Shown here piece after piece: positions 32,939 through 42,090 of a stretch of 64,000 bases of DNA. The notes under the pieces are model-generated. The model saw nothing but the letters and a program-made list of their open reading frames with translations. It had not been told where the DNA came from and made no database searches. Origin of the DNA: Streptomyces hyaluromycini (GTDB lineage: Bacteria; Actinomycetota; Actinomycetes; Streptomycetales; Streptomycetaceae); the NCBI RefSeq assembly GCF_002217755.1, contig NZ_BCFL01000017.1, positions 124,001 through 188,000 on the forward strand. Direction: 5' to 3'. Within the stretch, counting starts at the first letter, position 1, and each line of letters opens with the position of its first letter. A program made the position numbers and the translations under genes.

Positions 32939-35347
32939 CTACGAAACCACCGCAGGATCGGCCGTCTTGGCCACGTGTTCGGCACTGTCCTCGTCGTCGC
33001 CGACGGCGATACCGCGCCGCTTGGAGACGTACACCGCGCCGACGATCACGATCAGCGCGAGGACCGCGATCGTGATCCGGATGCCGATGCTCTTGTCATG
33101 GCCGTAGGAGAACTTGATCACCGCGGGCGCGATGATCAGGGAGACCAGGTTCATGACCTTGAGCAGCGGGTTGATCGCGGGTCCCGCGGTGTCCTTGAAG
33201 GGGTCGCCGACGGTGTCGCCGATGACCGTGGCCGCATGGGCCTCGCTGCCCTTGCCGCCGTGGTGGCCGTCCTCGACGAGTTTCTTGGCGTTGTCCCAGG
33301 CACCACCGGAGTTGGCCAGGAAGACGGCCATCAGGGTGCCCGCGCCGATCGCGCCCGCGAGGTAGGAACCGAGGGCGCCGACACCGAGCGTGAACCCGAT
33401 GAAGATGGGCGCCATCACGGCGAGCAGTCCCGGCGTGGCCAGCTCGCGCAGGGCGTCCTTGGTGCAGATGTCGACGACCTTGCCGTACTCGGGCGTCTCC
33501 GTGTAGTCCATGATCCCGGGGTGCTCGCGGAACTGCCGCCGCACCTCGAAGACCACCGAACCAGCCGACCGCGCCACGGCGTTGATGGCGAGTCCGGAGA
33601 AGAGGAACACCACCGCCGCGCCGGCGATGAGGCCGACCAGGTTGTTGGGCTGCGAGATGTCCATGGACAGGGTCAACGGGGCGCCCGCACCGGTGAGTTT
33701 CGCGCCCACGTCCTGCACGTTCGTGGTGATCGCGTCCCGGTACGACCCGAAGAGCGCCGACGCCGCGAGGACGGCGGTGGCGATGGCGATGCCCTTGGTG
33801 ATGGCCTTGGTGGTGTTGCCGACGGCGTCCAGGTTGGTGAGCACCTGTGCGCCCGCGCCCTCGACGTCGCCGGACATCTCGGCGATGCCCTGGGCGTTGT
33901 CGGAGACCGGCCCGAAGGTGTCCATGGCGACGATGACGCCGACCGTGGTGAGCAGGCCGGTGCCGGCCAGCGCCACCGCGAACAGCGCGAGCATGATCGA
34001 CGTACCGCCGAGCAGGAACGCGCCGTAGACGCCGAGACCGATCAGCAGAGCGGTGTAGACGGCCGATTCGAGGCCGAGCGAGATGCCGGCGAGGACGACG
34101 GTGGCCGGGCCGGTCAGCGAGGACTTGCCGATGTCCATGACCGGACGCCGGTTGGTCTCGGTGAAGTAGCCGGTCAGCTGCTGGATGACGGCCGCGAGCA
34201 GGATGCCGATGGCGACCGCGACGAGCGCGAGGATCCGCGGGTCGCCGTCCTTGGCCCGGATGGCCGCGTCGGAGATGCCGTGCAGGTCCGCGTACTTCCC
34301 GGGCAGGTAGACGAAGACCGCGATCGCGACCAGCACGAGCGAGATCACCGCGGAGATGAAGAAGCCGCGGTTGATGGCGGTCATGCCGCTGCGGTCGCTG
34401 CGGCGCGGGGCGACCGCGAAGATGCCGATCATCGCGGTGATCACACCGATGGCCGGTACCAGGAGCGGGAAGGCCAGTCCGGAGTCGCCGAACGCCGCCT
34501 TGCCGAGGATCAGCGCGGCGACCAGGGTCACGGCGTACGACTCGAAGAGGTCGGCCGCCATGCCCGCGCAGTCGCCGACGTTGTCGCCTACGTTGTCGGC
34601 GATGGTCGCGGCATTGCGCGGGTCGTCCTCCGGAATGCCCTGCTCGACCTTGCCGACCAGGTCGGCGCCGACGTCGGCGGCCTTGGTGAAGATGCCGCCG
34701 CCGACACGCATGAACATGGCGATCAGGGCGGCACCGAGACCGAAGCCTTCGAGCACCTTCGGCGCGTCGGCCGCGTACACCAGCACCACACAGGAGGCGC
34801 CGAGCAGGCCGAGCCCCACCGTGAACATGCCGACGACGCCGCCCGTACGGAAAGCGATCTTCATGGCTTTGTGCGAGACGGCGGTGAGATCCTTTTCCGG
34901 TTCGCCTGCCGCCGGAGTGGCTTCGCGGGCCGCCGCGGCGACGCGCACATTGCTGCGTACGGCGAGCCACATGCCGATATAACCGGTGGTCGCCGAGAAC
35001 GCCGCGCCGATCAGAAAGAAGATCGACCGTCCGGCGCGCTGATTCCAGTCGTCCGCGGGCAGCAGCAGGAGCAGGAAGAACACCACGACGGCGAATACGC
35101 CGAGAGTGCGCAACTGCCGGCCCAGATAGGCGTTGGCGCCTTCCTGGACCGCCGCCGCGATCTTCTTCATGCTGTCGGTGCCCTCGCCGGCCGCGAGCAC
35201 CTGGCGTACCAGGATCCAGGCGACCACGAGCGCGGCCAGCGCCACAGCGGCGATGACCGCCACCAGGACCCGGTTGTCGTCGGTCAGGACTGCGGCCGCG
35301 AAGGTTGTGGTGTGGCCAAACTGATGAGGGGTAGAAAGCCCCGCCAT
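32939..35347 (-). CDS. hppA: Membrane proton-pumping pyrophosphatase, K+-independent type
   Basis: An 802-residue polytopic protein with about 16 membrane segments. The signature GGGIFTKAADVGADLVGKVE and the acidic DDPRNAATIADNVGDNVGDC segment bind Mg-pyrophosphate. GNTTKA has Lys at the position that makes these pumps independent of K+ (Ala there in K+-dependent ones; family knowledge). It couples PPi hydrolysis to proton export. The ATG at 35347 has an AAGGAGG site. It is transcribed away from the bldG operon and has its own promoter region and terminator. Confidence 0.96.
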   Translation of the reverse strand: MAGLSTPHQFGHTTTFAAAVLTDDNRVLVAVIAAVALAALVVAWILVRQVLAAGEGTDSMKKIAAAVQEGANAYLGRQLRTLGVFAVVVFFLLLLLPADDWNQRAGRSIFFLIGAAFSATTGYIGMWLAVRSNVRVAAAAREATPAAGEPEKDLTAVSHKAMKIAFRTGGVVGMFTVGLGLLGASCVVLVYAADAPKVLEGFGLGAALIAMFMRVGGGIFTKAADVGADLVGKVEQGIPEDDPRNAATIADNVGDNVGDCAGMAADLFESYAVTLVAALILGKAAFGDSGLAFPLLVPAIGVITAMIGIFAVAPRRSDRSGMTAINRGFFISAVISLVLVAIAVFVYLPGKYADLHGISDAAIRAKDGDPRILALVAVAIGILLAAVIQQLTGYFTETNRRPVMDIGKSSLTGPATVVLAGISLGLESAVYTALLIGLGVYGAFLLGGTSIMLALFAVALAGTGLLTTVGVIVAMDTFGPVSDNAQGIAEMSGDVEGAGAQVLTNLDAVGNTTKAITKGIAIATAVLAASALFGSYRDAITTNVQDVGAKLTGAGAPLTLSMDISQPNNLVGLIAGAAVVFLFSGLAINAVARSAGSVVFEVRRQFREHPGIMDYTETPEYGKVVDICTKDALRELATPGLLAVMAPIFIGFTLGVGALGSYLAGAIGAGTLMAVFLANSGGAWDNAKKLVEDGHHGGKGSEAHAATVIGDTVGDPFKDTAGPAINPLLKVMNLVSLIIAPAVIKFSYGHDKSIGIRITIAVLALIVIVGAVYVSKRRGIAVGDDEDSAEHVAKTADPAVVS

Positions 35348-35620
35348 TCGTCCTCCTTGACGCTTGGGCTGAGCTCAAGATGTGGACGGATTGTAGGTAC
35401 CAGCGAGTGATCTAAACAGGGGACGGCAAACGGAATTGGCCTTCTCGTGCTCTTCAGCAAATGATCGAGGTCACGTGGGCCAACCCGAAAGCAGTAACGC
35501 CCTAAAAGCATTGACGGCGGCGTTTACTTGATCGAATTATCCCCTGATTGATCGTGAAGGCATTCACTAAATCCATCGGACGAGATCACTGTAGGACCGG
35601 CCGCCGACGACGCGGACATG
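35348..35620 (-). promoter_or_regulatory. hppA promoter region
   Basis: A relatively AT-rich 270-bp leader. On the minus strand TACAAT (35395-35390) is a good -10 element, about 43 bp from the start codon, with TTTAGA about 15 bp further upstream as a poor -35. Further upstream, AT-rich stretches near 35525-35560 contain tgatcg repeats. No regulator can be assigned. Confidence 0.45.
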
Positions 35621-35651
35621 CCGAAGGGCCCTACTCAGTAGGGCCCTTCGG
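35621..35651 (-). terminator. Terminator downstream of apgA
   Basis: A near-perfect palindrome of 31 bp (14-15 bp arms ccgaagggccctac / gtagggcccttcgg, 35621-35651) lies 20 bp past the apgA stop on the minus strand. It separates the bldG-apgA operon from the hppA promoter. Confidence 0.8.
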
Positions 35652-35671
35652 TACACAAAACGGGATGGTTC

Positions 35672-36106
35672 TCAGGTGAGCGCGACTCCGGGCGGGGTCG
35701 TCGGCCAGGTCATGCGGATCAGCCCGCCGTAATCCCCTGCGGTGACCTCCACGTCGTCGACGAGGCCGCTGATGACCGCGAGGCCCATCTCGTCCTCCTC
35801 GGTCTCCACGTCCGTGTCCGCCGCGCCACCGGACGCCCGGTCACCGGGAGCGGAACGGGGTGCCTCGTCGCCGACCTCGATGGAGAACTGCTTCTCCTCC
35901 TCGATCAGCGCCACCCGCACCGGCTCGGTGACACCGGCGGCCTGGTGCAGACCCACCGCGCGGGAACAGGCCTCGCCGACGGCCAGCCGGACCTCGTCCA
36001 GGACGGCCTCGTCCACTCCGGCCCTGCGAGCCACCGCCGCCGCCACCAGTCGGGCGGTGCGGACGTGCTCGGGCAGCGCGCTGAAGCGGAGTTCAACGGT
36101 GGCCAT
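35672..36106 (-). CDS. apgA: Anti-sigma factor-like ATPase-fold protein ApgA (partner of BldG)
   Basis: A 144-residue RsbW/SpoIIAB-like protein (HATPase fold). The N-box region reads LAVGEACSRAVGLH. The Asn that normally coordinates Mg-ATP is replaced by Arg49, so kinase activity towards BldG is doubtful. The later box DEMGLAVISGLVDDVEV is kept, with an acidic insertion (TDVETEEDE) before it. It lies 239 bp downstream of bldG, in the SCO3548 position. In S. coelicolor it binds BldG (literature recalled). It probably acts in sigma-factor release during development and stress. Confidence 0.85.
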   Translation of the reverse strand: MATVELRFSALPEHVRTARLVAAAVARRAGVDEAVLDEVRLAVGEACSRAVGLHQAAGVTEPVRVALIEEEKQFSIEVGDEAPRSAPGDRASGGAADTDVETEEDEMGLAVISGLVDDVEVTAGDYGGLIRMTWPTTPPGVALT

Positions 36107-36345
36107 ACGTCCCCCTCGGAACTACGGGCGTGCGGTTGGGGGCCGGGTCGCCGAAGAACCCGGACCCCCGATGAATTGCGTGCGCGGCGGGCACTGCGGC
36201 CCGTGCGCGGCTTCCGGCACGGGCATGCGGGCCCGAACGGGCGGGGGTGGCAAGAGCGTCCGTACAGCGCGTACGAGCCCCTGCCGAGGGCCGGCCGGAC
36301 GCCACGGACCGATCGGCGGTCCGGGGTACGTCGGCCGACCCGGGG

Positions 36346-36687
36346 TCAGTCGGTGGCCGCCACCGCTTCCTCGACCGAGGTGTGGATCGGGAACACCTTG
36401 GTGAGGCCGGTGATACGGAAGATCTTCAGAATGCGCTCCTGGTTGCAGACCAGGCGCAGCGAGCCCTCATGGGCACGCACCCGCTTCAGGCCGCCGACCA
36501 GCACGCCGAGCCCGGTGGAGTCGAGGAAGTCCACGCCCTCCATGTCGACGACGAGGTGGAAATTGCCGTCGTTCACCAGCTCGACCAGCTGCTCGCGCAG
36601 CTTGGGCGCGGTATATACGTCGATTTCGCCACCGACCTCGACGACCGTACGATCGCCGACGGTACGGGTCGACAGGGACAGGTCCAC
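36346..36687 (-). CDS. bldG: Anti-sigma factor antagonist BldG
   Basis: A 113-residue STAS-domain protein of SpoIIAA/RsbV type. The phosphorylated Ser57 lies in [10 protein letters not shown]. Length and sequence match BldG, which is needed for aerial mycelium and antibiotic formation in S. coelicolor (SCO3549). Unphosphorylated BldG sequesters anti-sigma factors. It is divergent from the helicase gene, with 82 bp between starts, and followed by apgA. Because bldG and bldA both control secondary metabolism, it may indirectly affect the cluster at 7-19 kb. Confidence 0.96.
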   Translation of the reverse strand: MDLSLSTRTVGDRTVVEVGGEIDVYTAPKLREQLVELVNDGNFHLVVDMEGVDFLDSTGLGVLVGGLKRVRAHEGSLRLVCNQERILKIFRITGLTKVFPIHTSVEEAVAATD

Positions 36688-36769
36688 GGATCCTCCAGCA
36701 CCTTGCTATCGAGCGGTCGCCCCTCGGGACACCTCGGCTTGCAGTCCCAGGGACGGTTCGCCAGCCGCG

Positions 36770-39235
36770 ATGGCATTCAATCACTTACCGGCAGGCGTGC
36801 ACGACGCCTTGGCCCCATTGTCCGTCACTCCAGTGACACACTCGGTCCCGATGGCCATAAATCACCGATCCGATCGGCCCTCGGTTCCGGCCGCCTCCGG
36901 GTTCTCCCCGGGCACGGTCCTGGACCGGCTCGCCTCGGGGCCGAGCCGGGCTTCGCGCATCACTCATACGGAGCACTTGCCCCCGCGTGCGGGTCGGCAT
37001 GCCGTCTGGCCTGACCGGATTCGTTCGGAAGTCGTGGCGGCCGTGCAGGAGTGCGGCATCGAGCATCCCTGGGAGCACCAGGCGCTGGCCGCCGAGCACG
37101 CCCTGGACGGCCAGTCGGTCGTCGTCGCCACCGGCACCGCCTCCGGCAAGTCGCTGGCCTATCTCGTACCGGTCCTGTCCACCCTGCTGGACGGCTCCGA
37201 GGCCGCCAACGGCCGCGGCGCCACCGCCCTCTACCTGGCGCCCACCAAGGCGCTGGCGGCAGACCAGTGCCGTTCGGTGAAGGAACTTTCACAACCTCTG
37301 GGCAACGCCGTACGCCCGGCCGTGTACGACGGCGACACTCCGTACGAGGAACGCGAGTGGGTCCGCCAGTACGCCAACTACGTGCTCACCAACCCGGACA
37401 TGCTGCACCGCGGGATCCTGCCCGGGCACGCCCGCTGGTCCTCCTTCCTGAAGGCGCTGAAGTACGTCGTCGTCGACGAGTGCCACACCTACCGGGGCGT
37501 CTTCGGCTCGCACGTCGCCCAGGTGCTGCGCCGGCTGCGCCGCCTGTGCGCCCGCTACGGCTCCTCCCCGGTCTTCCTGCTGGCCTCCGCCACCGCCGCC
37601 GAGCCGGCCGGGGCCGCCGGCCGTCTCACCGGCCTGCCGGTCGTGGAGATCGCCGACGACGCATCCCCGCGCGGCGAGCTGGTCTTCGCCCTGTGGGAGC
37701 CGCCGCTGACCGAGCTGCACGGCGAGAAGGGCGCCCCCGTCCGCCGTACCGCCACCGCCGAGACCGCCGACCTGCTGACCGACCTCGCCGTGCAGGGCGT
37801 GCGCTCGGTCGCCTTCGTGCGCTCCAGGCGCGGGGCGGAGCTGATCTCCGTCATCGCCCAGGAGCGGCTGGCCGAGGTGGACCGTTCCCTCGCCCGGCGT
37901 GTCGCGGCCTATCGCGGCGGCTACCTCCCCGAGGAGCGCCGCGCCCTGGAACGCGCGCTGCACTCCGGGGAGCTCCTCGGACTTGCCGCCACAACGGCCC
38001 TGGAGCTGGGCGTGGACGTCTCCGGGCTGGACGCCGTACTGATCGCCGGGTACCCCGGTACGAGGGCCTCTGTGTGGCAGCAGGCGGGCCGGGCGGGCCG
38101 CACCGGGCAGGGCGCGCTGGCCGTCCTGGTCGCCCGCGACGACCCGCTGGACACCTTCCTGGTCCATCACCCCGAGGCCCTGTTCGACCAACCGGTGGAA
38201 TCCACCGTCCTCGACCCCGACAACCCGTACGTCCTCGCCCCGCACCTGTGCGCCGCCGCGGCCGAGATCCCGCTCACCGACGACGACCTCGACCTCTTCG
38301 GCCCCGCCTGCAAGGAGCTGCTCCCGCAGCTGGAGGCCGCGAAGCTGCTGCGCCGCCGGACGAAGGCCTGGCACTGGACCCGCCGGGAGCGGGCCGCCGA
38401 CCTGACCGACATCCGGGGCGAGGGCGGCCGGCCGGTGCAGGTCGTCGAGGCGGGCACGGGGCGGCTGCTGGGCACGGTGGACGCGAGCGCCGCGCACTCC
38501 ACGGTCCACGAGGGCGCGGTCCACCTCCACCAGGGCCGCACCTACCTCGTGCGCTCCCTCGACCTGGAGGACTCGGTGGCCTTGGTCGAGCAGGCCGAGC
38601 CGCCGTACTCCACGGTCGCCCGCGACACCACGGCCATCTCCGTCCTGGAGACCGACATCGAGGTCCCCTGGGGCGACGGCCGCCTCTGCTACGGCTCCGT
38701 CGAGGTCACCAACCAAGTGGTCTCCTTCCTGCGCCGCCGGCTCATCACCGGCGAGGTCCTGGGCGAGTCGAAACTCGACCTCCCTCCTCGTACGCTGCGC
38801 ACCCGCGCGGTGTGGTGGACCGTCACCGAGGACCAGCTCGACGAGGCCCGGATCAACCCGGAGATCCTCGGCGGCGCCCTGCACGCCGCCGAACACGCCT
38901 CCATCGGCCTGCTCCCGCTCTTCGCGACCTGCGACCGCTGGGACATCGGCGGCGTGTCGATCCCGCTGCACCCCGACACGCTCCTGCCGACGGTCTTCGT
39001 CTACGACGGCCACCCCGGCGGCGCGGGCTTCGCGGAGCGCGCCTTCCACACGGCCCGCACGTGGCTGACGGCGACACGGGAGGCGATCGCCGCGTGCGAG
39101 TGCGACGCCGGGTGCCCGTCGTGCATCCAGTCCCCCAAGTGCGGGAACGGGAACGAGCCGTTGCACAAGCGGGGGGCGGTGCGACTCCTCACGGTGCTGC
39201 TGAAGGGGGCGCCTGATGCGCCGGAGGCGCAATAG
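36770..39235 (+). CDS. DEAD/DEAH-box helicase with DUF1998 zinc domain (MrfA/YprA family)
   Basis: An SF2 helicase of 821 residues. Walker A ATGTASGKS (Lys127), motif II DECH (236-239), motif III SAT in LLASATAAEP, and motif VI QQAGRAGRTGQG are all present. The C-terminal DUF1998 domain ends in a Cys4 cluster, CECDAGCPSC with a further Cys in SPKCGN. In B. subtilis MrfA acts with the exonuclease MrfB in mitomycin-lesion repair; no mrfB is adjacent here. I chose ATG 36770 (MAFNHLPAGVHDAL); the frame is open far upstream but crosses bldG. Its 3' end overlaps the convergent TadE-like gene by 47 bp. Confidence 0.9.
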   Translation: MAFNHLPAGVHDALAPLSVTPVTHSVPMAINHRSDRPSVPAASGFSPGTVLDRLASGPSRASRITHTEHLPPRAGRHAVWPDRIRSEVVAAVQECGIEHPWEHQALAAEHALDGQSVVVATGTASGKSLAYLVPVLSTLLDGSEAANGRGATALYLAPTKALAADQCRSVKELSQPLGNAVRPAVYDGDTPYEEREWVRQYANYVLTNPDMLHRGILPGHARWSSFLKALKYVVVDECHTYRGVFGSHVAQVLRRLRRLCARYGSSPVFLLASATAAEPAGAAGRLTGLPVVEIADDASPRGELVFALWEPPLTELHGEKGAPVRRTATAETADLLTDLAVQGVRSVAFVRSRRGAELISVIAQERLAEVDRSLARRVAAYRGGYLPEERRALERALHSGELLGLAATTALELGVDVSGLDAVLIAGYPGTRASVWQQAGRAGRTGQGALAVLVARDDPLDTFLVHHPEALFDQPVESTVLDPDNPYVLAPHLCAAAAEIPLTDDDLDLFGPACKELLPQLEAAKLLRRRTKAWHWTRRERAADLTDIRGEGGRPVQVVEAGTGRLLGTVDASAAHSTVHEGAVHLHQGRTYLVRSLDLEDSVALVEQAEPPYSTVARDTTAISVLETDIEVPWGDGRLCYGSVEVTNQVVSFLRRRLITGEVLGESKLDLPPRTLRTRAVWWTVTEDQLDEARINPEILGGALHAAEHASIGLLPLFATCDRWDIGGVSIPLHPDTLLPTVFVYDGHPGGAGFAERAFHTARTWLTATREAIAACECDAGCPSCIQSPKCGNGNEPLHKRGAVRLLTVLLKGAPDAPEAQ

Positions 39236-39752
39236 GGCCCACGGGAGGCCAGACGCCTGGCTGCGGGCCGGTGGGGGCTGGTCGCGCCCGCGCGGCGGAG
39301 CCGCAAATGTCACAGCCCCGCGCCCCTTGGGGGCGCGTTGCAGCGGGGCCGGCTCTGGCCCGGACCTCTGCCGCGAACGGCCCACCGCCTGACGCCACCG
39401 ACACATCCGAGACGTCCCCCACCACCACGCACCGCGTCAGCCGCGTGCCCTGCGCCCGTGCCACCCGGTCGGCCTGGGCGCAGGCCCCCGTGGCCCCCTC
39501 GGCCCAGTGGTCCGCCGCCGCGAGCGCTGCCATATCGGCACCACCGGCCGCTCGGTGCCGGACAACGACGGCTTGCCCGAGCCCGAGCACGACGCTGAAA
39601 ACGACGCACAGGACGGCGATCGCCCCCACGCCCCAGACGGTGGCAGAACCTTGATCACGCGCCCCGCTGCAACGCGCCCCAAAGGGGCGCGGGGAACTGC
39701 GCGACCAGCCCCCACGCACCCGCAGCCATCCGACCACGCCCAGCCCCCTCAC
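39189..39752 (-). CDS. TadE/TadG-like pseudopilin with repeat insertion (Rv3654c type)
   Basis: A 187-residue protein. The recognisable part is GSATVWGVGAIAVLCVVFSV, a single N-terminal membrane segment, followed by ADMAALAAADHWAEG and two Cys residues (ACAQ, RCVV). This matches the TadE-like proteins at the end of actinobacterial Tad operons. GTG 39752 overlaps the previous gene by 4 bp (GTGA). Residues about 8-33 (Arg/Ser/Pro-rich) are encoded by a dispersed Streptomyces repeat, and the Pro-rich tail by a second, inverted copy. Both ends therefore look altered by repeat insertion. The C terminus runs into the helicase gene on the other strand. Confidence 0.7.
   Translation of the reverse strand: MRGLGVVGWLRVRGGWSRSSPRPFGARCSGARDQGSATVWGVGAIAVLCVVFSVVLGLGQAVVVRHRAAGGADMAALAAADHWAEGATGACAQADRVARAQGTRLTRCVVVGDVSDVSVASGGGPFAAEVRARAGPAATRPQGARGCDICGSAARARPAPTGPQPGVWPPVGPIAPPAHQAPPSAAP
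39262..39345 (-). repeat. Dispersed Streptomyces GC-rich repeat, copy A
   Basis: Read on the minus strand it contains ccaaggggcgcgggg, then a spacer, then gaccagcccccac and cccgcagcc. This is the abundant ggggcgcggggaactgcgcgaccag-type element of Streptomyces genomes (recalled). It lies just after the helicase stop and is inverted relative to copy B at 39658-39728. Confidence 0.7.
39658..39728 (+). repeat. Dispersed Streptomyces GC-rich repeat, copy B, inside a coding region
   Basis: The plus strand reads cgcgccccgctgcaacgcgc, then aaaggggcgcggggaactgc, then gcgaccagcccccacgcacc, a full copy of the dispersed element. It falls within the 5' part of the TadE-like gene and keeps its frame open. 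Confidence 0.75.
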
Positions 39753-40120
39753 GGCCCCACCTCCGTCGGCCCCTCCGCCAAGGCGACCGCCGACTCCCGC
39801 ACCTCGAACGGCAACGCGCCCAGCACCGGCGGCCTCGCCACCACCGTCACCCGCACCTCGTCGCCCTCCCGGCCGACCGTCACCGTCGCCCCGGCCGGCG
39901 CCGCCTCCTTCGTCACCGCGACCACCGCGTCCTCGGGGTCCTGCCGCGCAGCCGCCCGCGCCCCGGTGCGGGCGGCGTCCACGCACCGGATCTGGGCGGC
40001 CACCACGAGCAGCCCCCACACCAGCGCCATCGTGAACGCCACCAGCACCGGCAGCACCATGGCCGCCTCCGCTGTCACGAACCCCCGGTCCGCCCCGCGT
40101 CGCCGCTCACATCCGTGCAC
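39749..40120 (-). CDS. TadE-family pseudopilin
   Basis: A 123-residue TadE-like protein. RGFVTAEAAMVLPVLVAFTM is the typical prepilin-like N terminus, with a conserved Glu at position 18 and one membrane helix. It is followed by CVDAARTGARAAAR and a beta-rich C-terminal domain. It starts at GTG 40120, 13 bp inside the end of the pilin-like gene; a GTG at 40078 is an alternative. It is probably a minor pilin or envelope component of the Tad (Flp) system. Confidence 0.85.
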   Translation of the reverse strand: MHGCERRRGADRGFVTAEAAMVLPVLVAFTMALVWGLLVVAAQIRCVDAARTGARAAARQDPEDAVVAVTKEAAPAGATVTVGREGDEVRVTVVARPPVLGALPFEVRESAVALAEGPTEVGP

Positions 40121-40295
40121 TGAGGGCTCGTTTCACGATGGCCTGGAGCTCCGCATTGACCTGCCCACTCGTCACGACCGCGTAGAGGACCGCCGCGAAC
40201 CCGACGGCGGCGATGATCCCCATCGCGTACTCGGACGTGACCATTCCCGCGTCCCGGCGCACCAGCTTCCACATCTTCCAGTACATCTCACGCAT
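40107..40295 (-). CDS. Flp pilin-like protein, DUF4244
   Basis: A 62-residue protein. The N-terminal basic part ends in DAGMVTSEYAMGIIAAVGFA: a Gly for prepilin cleavage, the conserved Glu at +5-6 and a hydrophobic helix, as in Flp major pilins. The mature length of about 45 residues is that of Flp. It lies 66 bp after TadC and overlaps the TadE start. It is probably the major subunit of a Tad pilus or pseudopilus. Confidence 0.85.
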   Translation of the reverse strand: MREMYWKMWKLVRRDAGMVTSEYAMGIIAAVGFAAVLYAVVTSGQVNAELQAIVKRALSARM

Positions 40296-40361
40296 CTCGA
40301 CTCCCTTGAACTCGCTTGGAATTGACTTCAGTCCCTGTTCACGGCCCCGCTGTCACGCCCT

Positions 40362-41141
40362 TCATCCACCACCCCCTCGCAGCACCCCGCCCGCGAGTCC
40401 GATCACCACGGGGAGTACGCCCATCGCGATGAACGCGGGCAGAAAGCACAGCCCCACGGGCGCCGAGATCATGACGGCCGCCCGCCGCGCCCGCGCGGTC
40501 GCGCTTCTCGCCCACTCGGCGCGGGCGTCCGAGGCGAGCCGGGCGACGGGCGCGGCCGCCGGCAGCCCGGACTCGTCCGCACGCTCCAGCAGCCGGGCCA
40601 GGGCCGCGGCACCCGGCAGCCCGGCCAACCGCCGCCAGGCTGCCGCAGGTTCACCGCCCAGCCGCACCTCCGCGGCGCCCCGCGCCAGCCCTTCCCCGAC
40701 AGGACCGCCGAGGGCCTCTCCCACGGCCTGGGCGGCGACCACCGGACCGGCCCCGGCGACGATGCAGGCCGCCAGGAGGTCGGCGGCGAGCGGGAGTTGG
40801 CGCGCGGCCTCGGCCGCCTCCGTCTCGGCCGCCCGGCCTTCGTCACCAGCCCTGCCCCGCCACCGCCACAGCCCCGCCGCGACACCCAGCCCCAGCAGCG
40901 CCCCGACGAGCCCGCCGACCAGCACCCAGCCGCCGCACACCACACCGACGACCGGCAGCCACCTGCGGACGGCACCGCTGACGTCGGATTGCCTCTCAGC
41001 CCGCTCCAGGCCGAGCAGTTCGGCCACCTTCCGCCGGGCCCAGCGCCTGCGCCTGGCGCGCTCCAGCCGCCATGCCGACCAGCCCAGGACCGCGAGTACC
41101 GCGACCACCACCCACAGCCTGTGGACGGCCTCCGCGTTCAT
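40362..41141 (-). CDS. tadC: TadC-like type II secretion F-domain membrane protein
   Basis: A 259-residue protein with N-terminal membrane segments (residues about 9-22 and 62-92) and a C-terminal pair (about 225-255) around a T2SSF cytoplasmic domain (PLAADLLAACIVAG, then SGLPAAAPVARLA). It forms the inner-membrane platform with TadB. It overlaps tadB by 4 bp (ATGA). Confidence 0.85.
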   Translation of the reverse strand: MNAEAVHRLWVVVAVLAVLGWSAWRLERARRRRWARRKVAELLGLERAERQSDVSGAVRRWLPVVGVVCGGWVLVGGLVGALLGLGVAAGLWRWRGRAGDEGRAAETEAAEAARQLPLAADLLAACIVAGAGPVVAAQAVGEALGGPVGEGLARGAAEVRLGGEPAAAWRRLAGLPGAAALARLLERADESGLPAAAPVARLASDARAEWARSATARARRAAVMISAPVGLCFLPAFIAMGVLPVVIGLAGGVLRGGGG

Positions 41142-41998
41142 GCCGCCTCAGCTCCCCGCACGATCCGGGCCGCCCACCACATCCCGGCGCCCTCGAACGC
41201 CGCGCCGACGACCAGGCAGCCCAGACCGGCCCCCGTGTGCAGCAGCACCCGCAACGGGTCGGCGCCCATGGCGGAACCGAGCAGGAGACCGAGGGCGGGC
41301 AGGGCGGCGAGCATCACCGCGGTGGCCCGGGCGCCCGACAACTGGGCACGCAGGTCGGCACGTTGGTCCCGCTCCGCGCGCAGGGCGGCGTCCAGGCGGT
41401 CGAGGCCGGCCGCAAGACCGGCGCCCTGGTCGACGGCCACCCGCCAGCAGGCCGCGAGCCCCAGCAGGCCGTCGGCGCCCGGCTGCCGCGCCGCCACCGC
41501 CAGCGCGCCCGGCACGTCCCCGCCGAAGCGTGCCGCCGCGACCACGGCCGGCTGGGCCTCGCCGAGGGCACCGGAGTCCCGCGCGGCCCGCAACAGGGCC
41601 TCGCCCGGCTGCCGTCCCGCGCGCACCTCGCCTGCGAGCGCCCCGCACAGCACGATCACCGCATCGGCGCGCGCCTGCCGGGTCCGCCGCGCCTGTCGGG
41701 CCAGCCGCACCCGGCGCAGCACCGGCACCCCGGCCGCGCCCGCGAGGACCGGCAGGACCGAGGCGGCAAGGAGCGCGAGCGCGACACCGGCGGCCAGGGC
41801 CCACCACTCACCCCGCCAACGGCCGCGCAGTCGCCGCAGTTCCCCGAGCGCCTGCTCCCAGGAGGGCGGCCCGGTGGCCACCACCCCACCGCCGGCGAGC
41901 AGCAGCCGCGTCCGCCGTACCTCACGCTGCCGCTCGGCCAGGAGCCAGGCCATGACCCCGCCGCACACCACGGCCGCACCGACCGTCATCTCACCCAT
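41138..41998 (-). CDS. tadB: TadB-like type II secretion F-domain membrane protein
   Basis: About 286 residues. T2SSF domain motifs are AGEVRAGRQPGEALLRAA and FGGDVPGALAVAA, with membrane pairs near residues 65-90 and 230-275. AAAGGGG precedes the ATG at 41998 by 6-9 bp; a GTG at 42001 is an alternative. Stop and start are coupled with tadC. The 116-bp gap to tadA holds a 9-bp repeat. Confidence 0.85.
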   Translation of the reverse strand: MGEMTVGAAVVCGGVMAWLLAERQREVRRTRLLLAGGGVVATGPPSWEQALGELRRLRGRWRGEWWALAAGVALALLAASVLPVLAGAAGVPVLRRVRLARQARRTRQARADAVIVLCGALAGEVRAGRQPGEALLRAARDSGALGEAQPAVVAAARFGGDVPGALAVAARQPGADGLLGLAACWRVAVDQGAGLAAGLDRLDAALRAERDQRADLRAQLSGARATAVMLAALPALGLLLGSAMGADPLRVLLHTGAGLGCLVVGAAFEGAGMWWAARIVRGAEAA

Positions 41999-42090
41999 CA
42001 CACATGCCCCTTTCAACTCATAGATCACTGAAGTCACTTCAGACCGGAATCGGTCAGCCGCGTCCGGGAGCTCAGAGCTCACCCACGTCG

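Noticed and set aside
35945..36769. N-terminal extension of the helicase by 275 codons
   Set aside because: It overlaps apgA and bldG on the other strand and has low-complexity composition; ATG 36770 begins the conserved N terminus.
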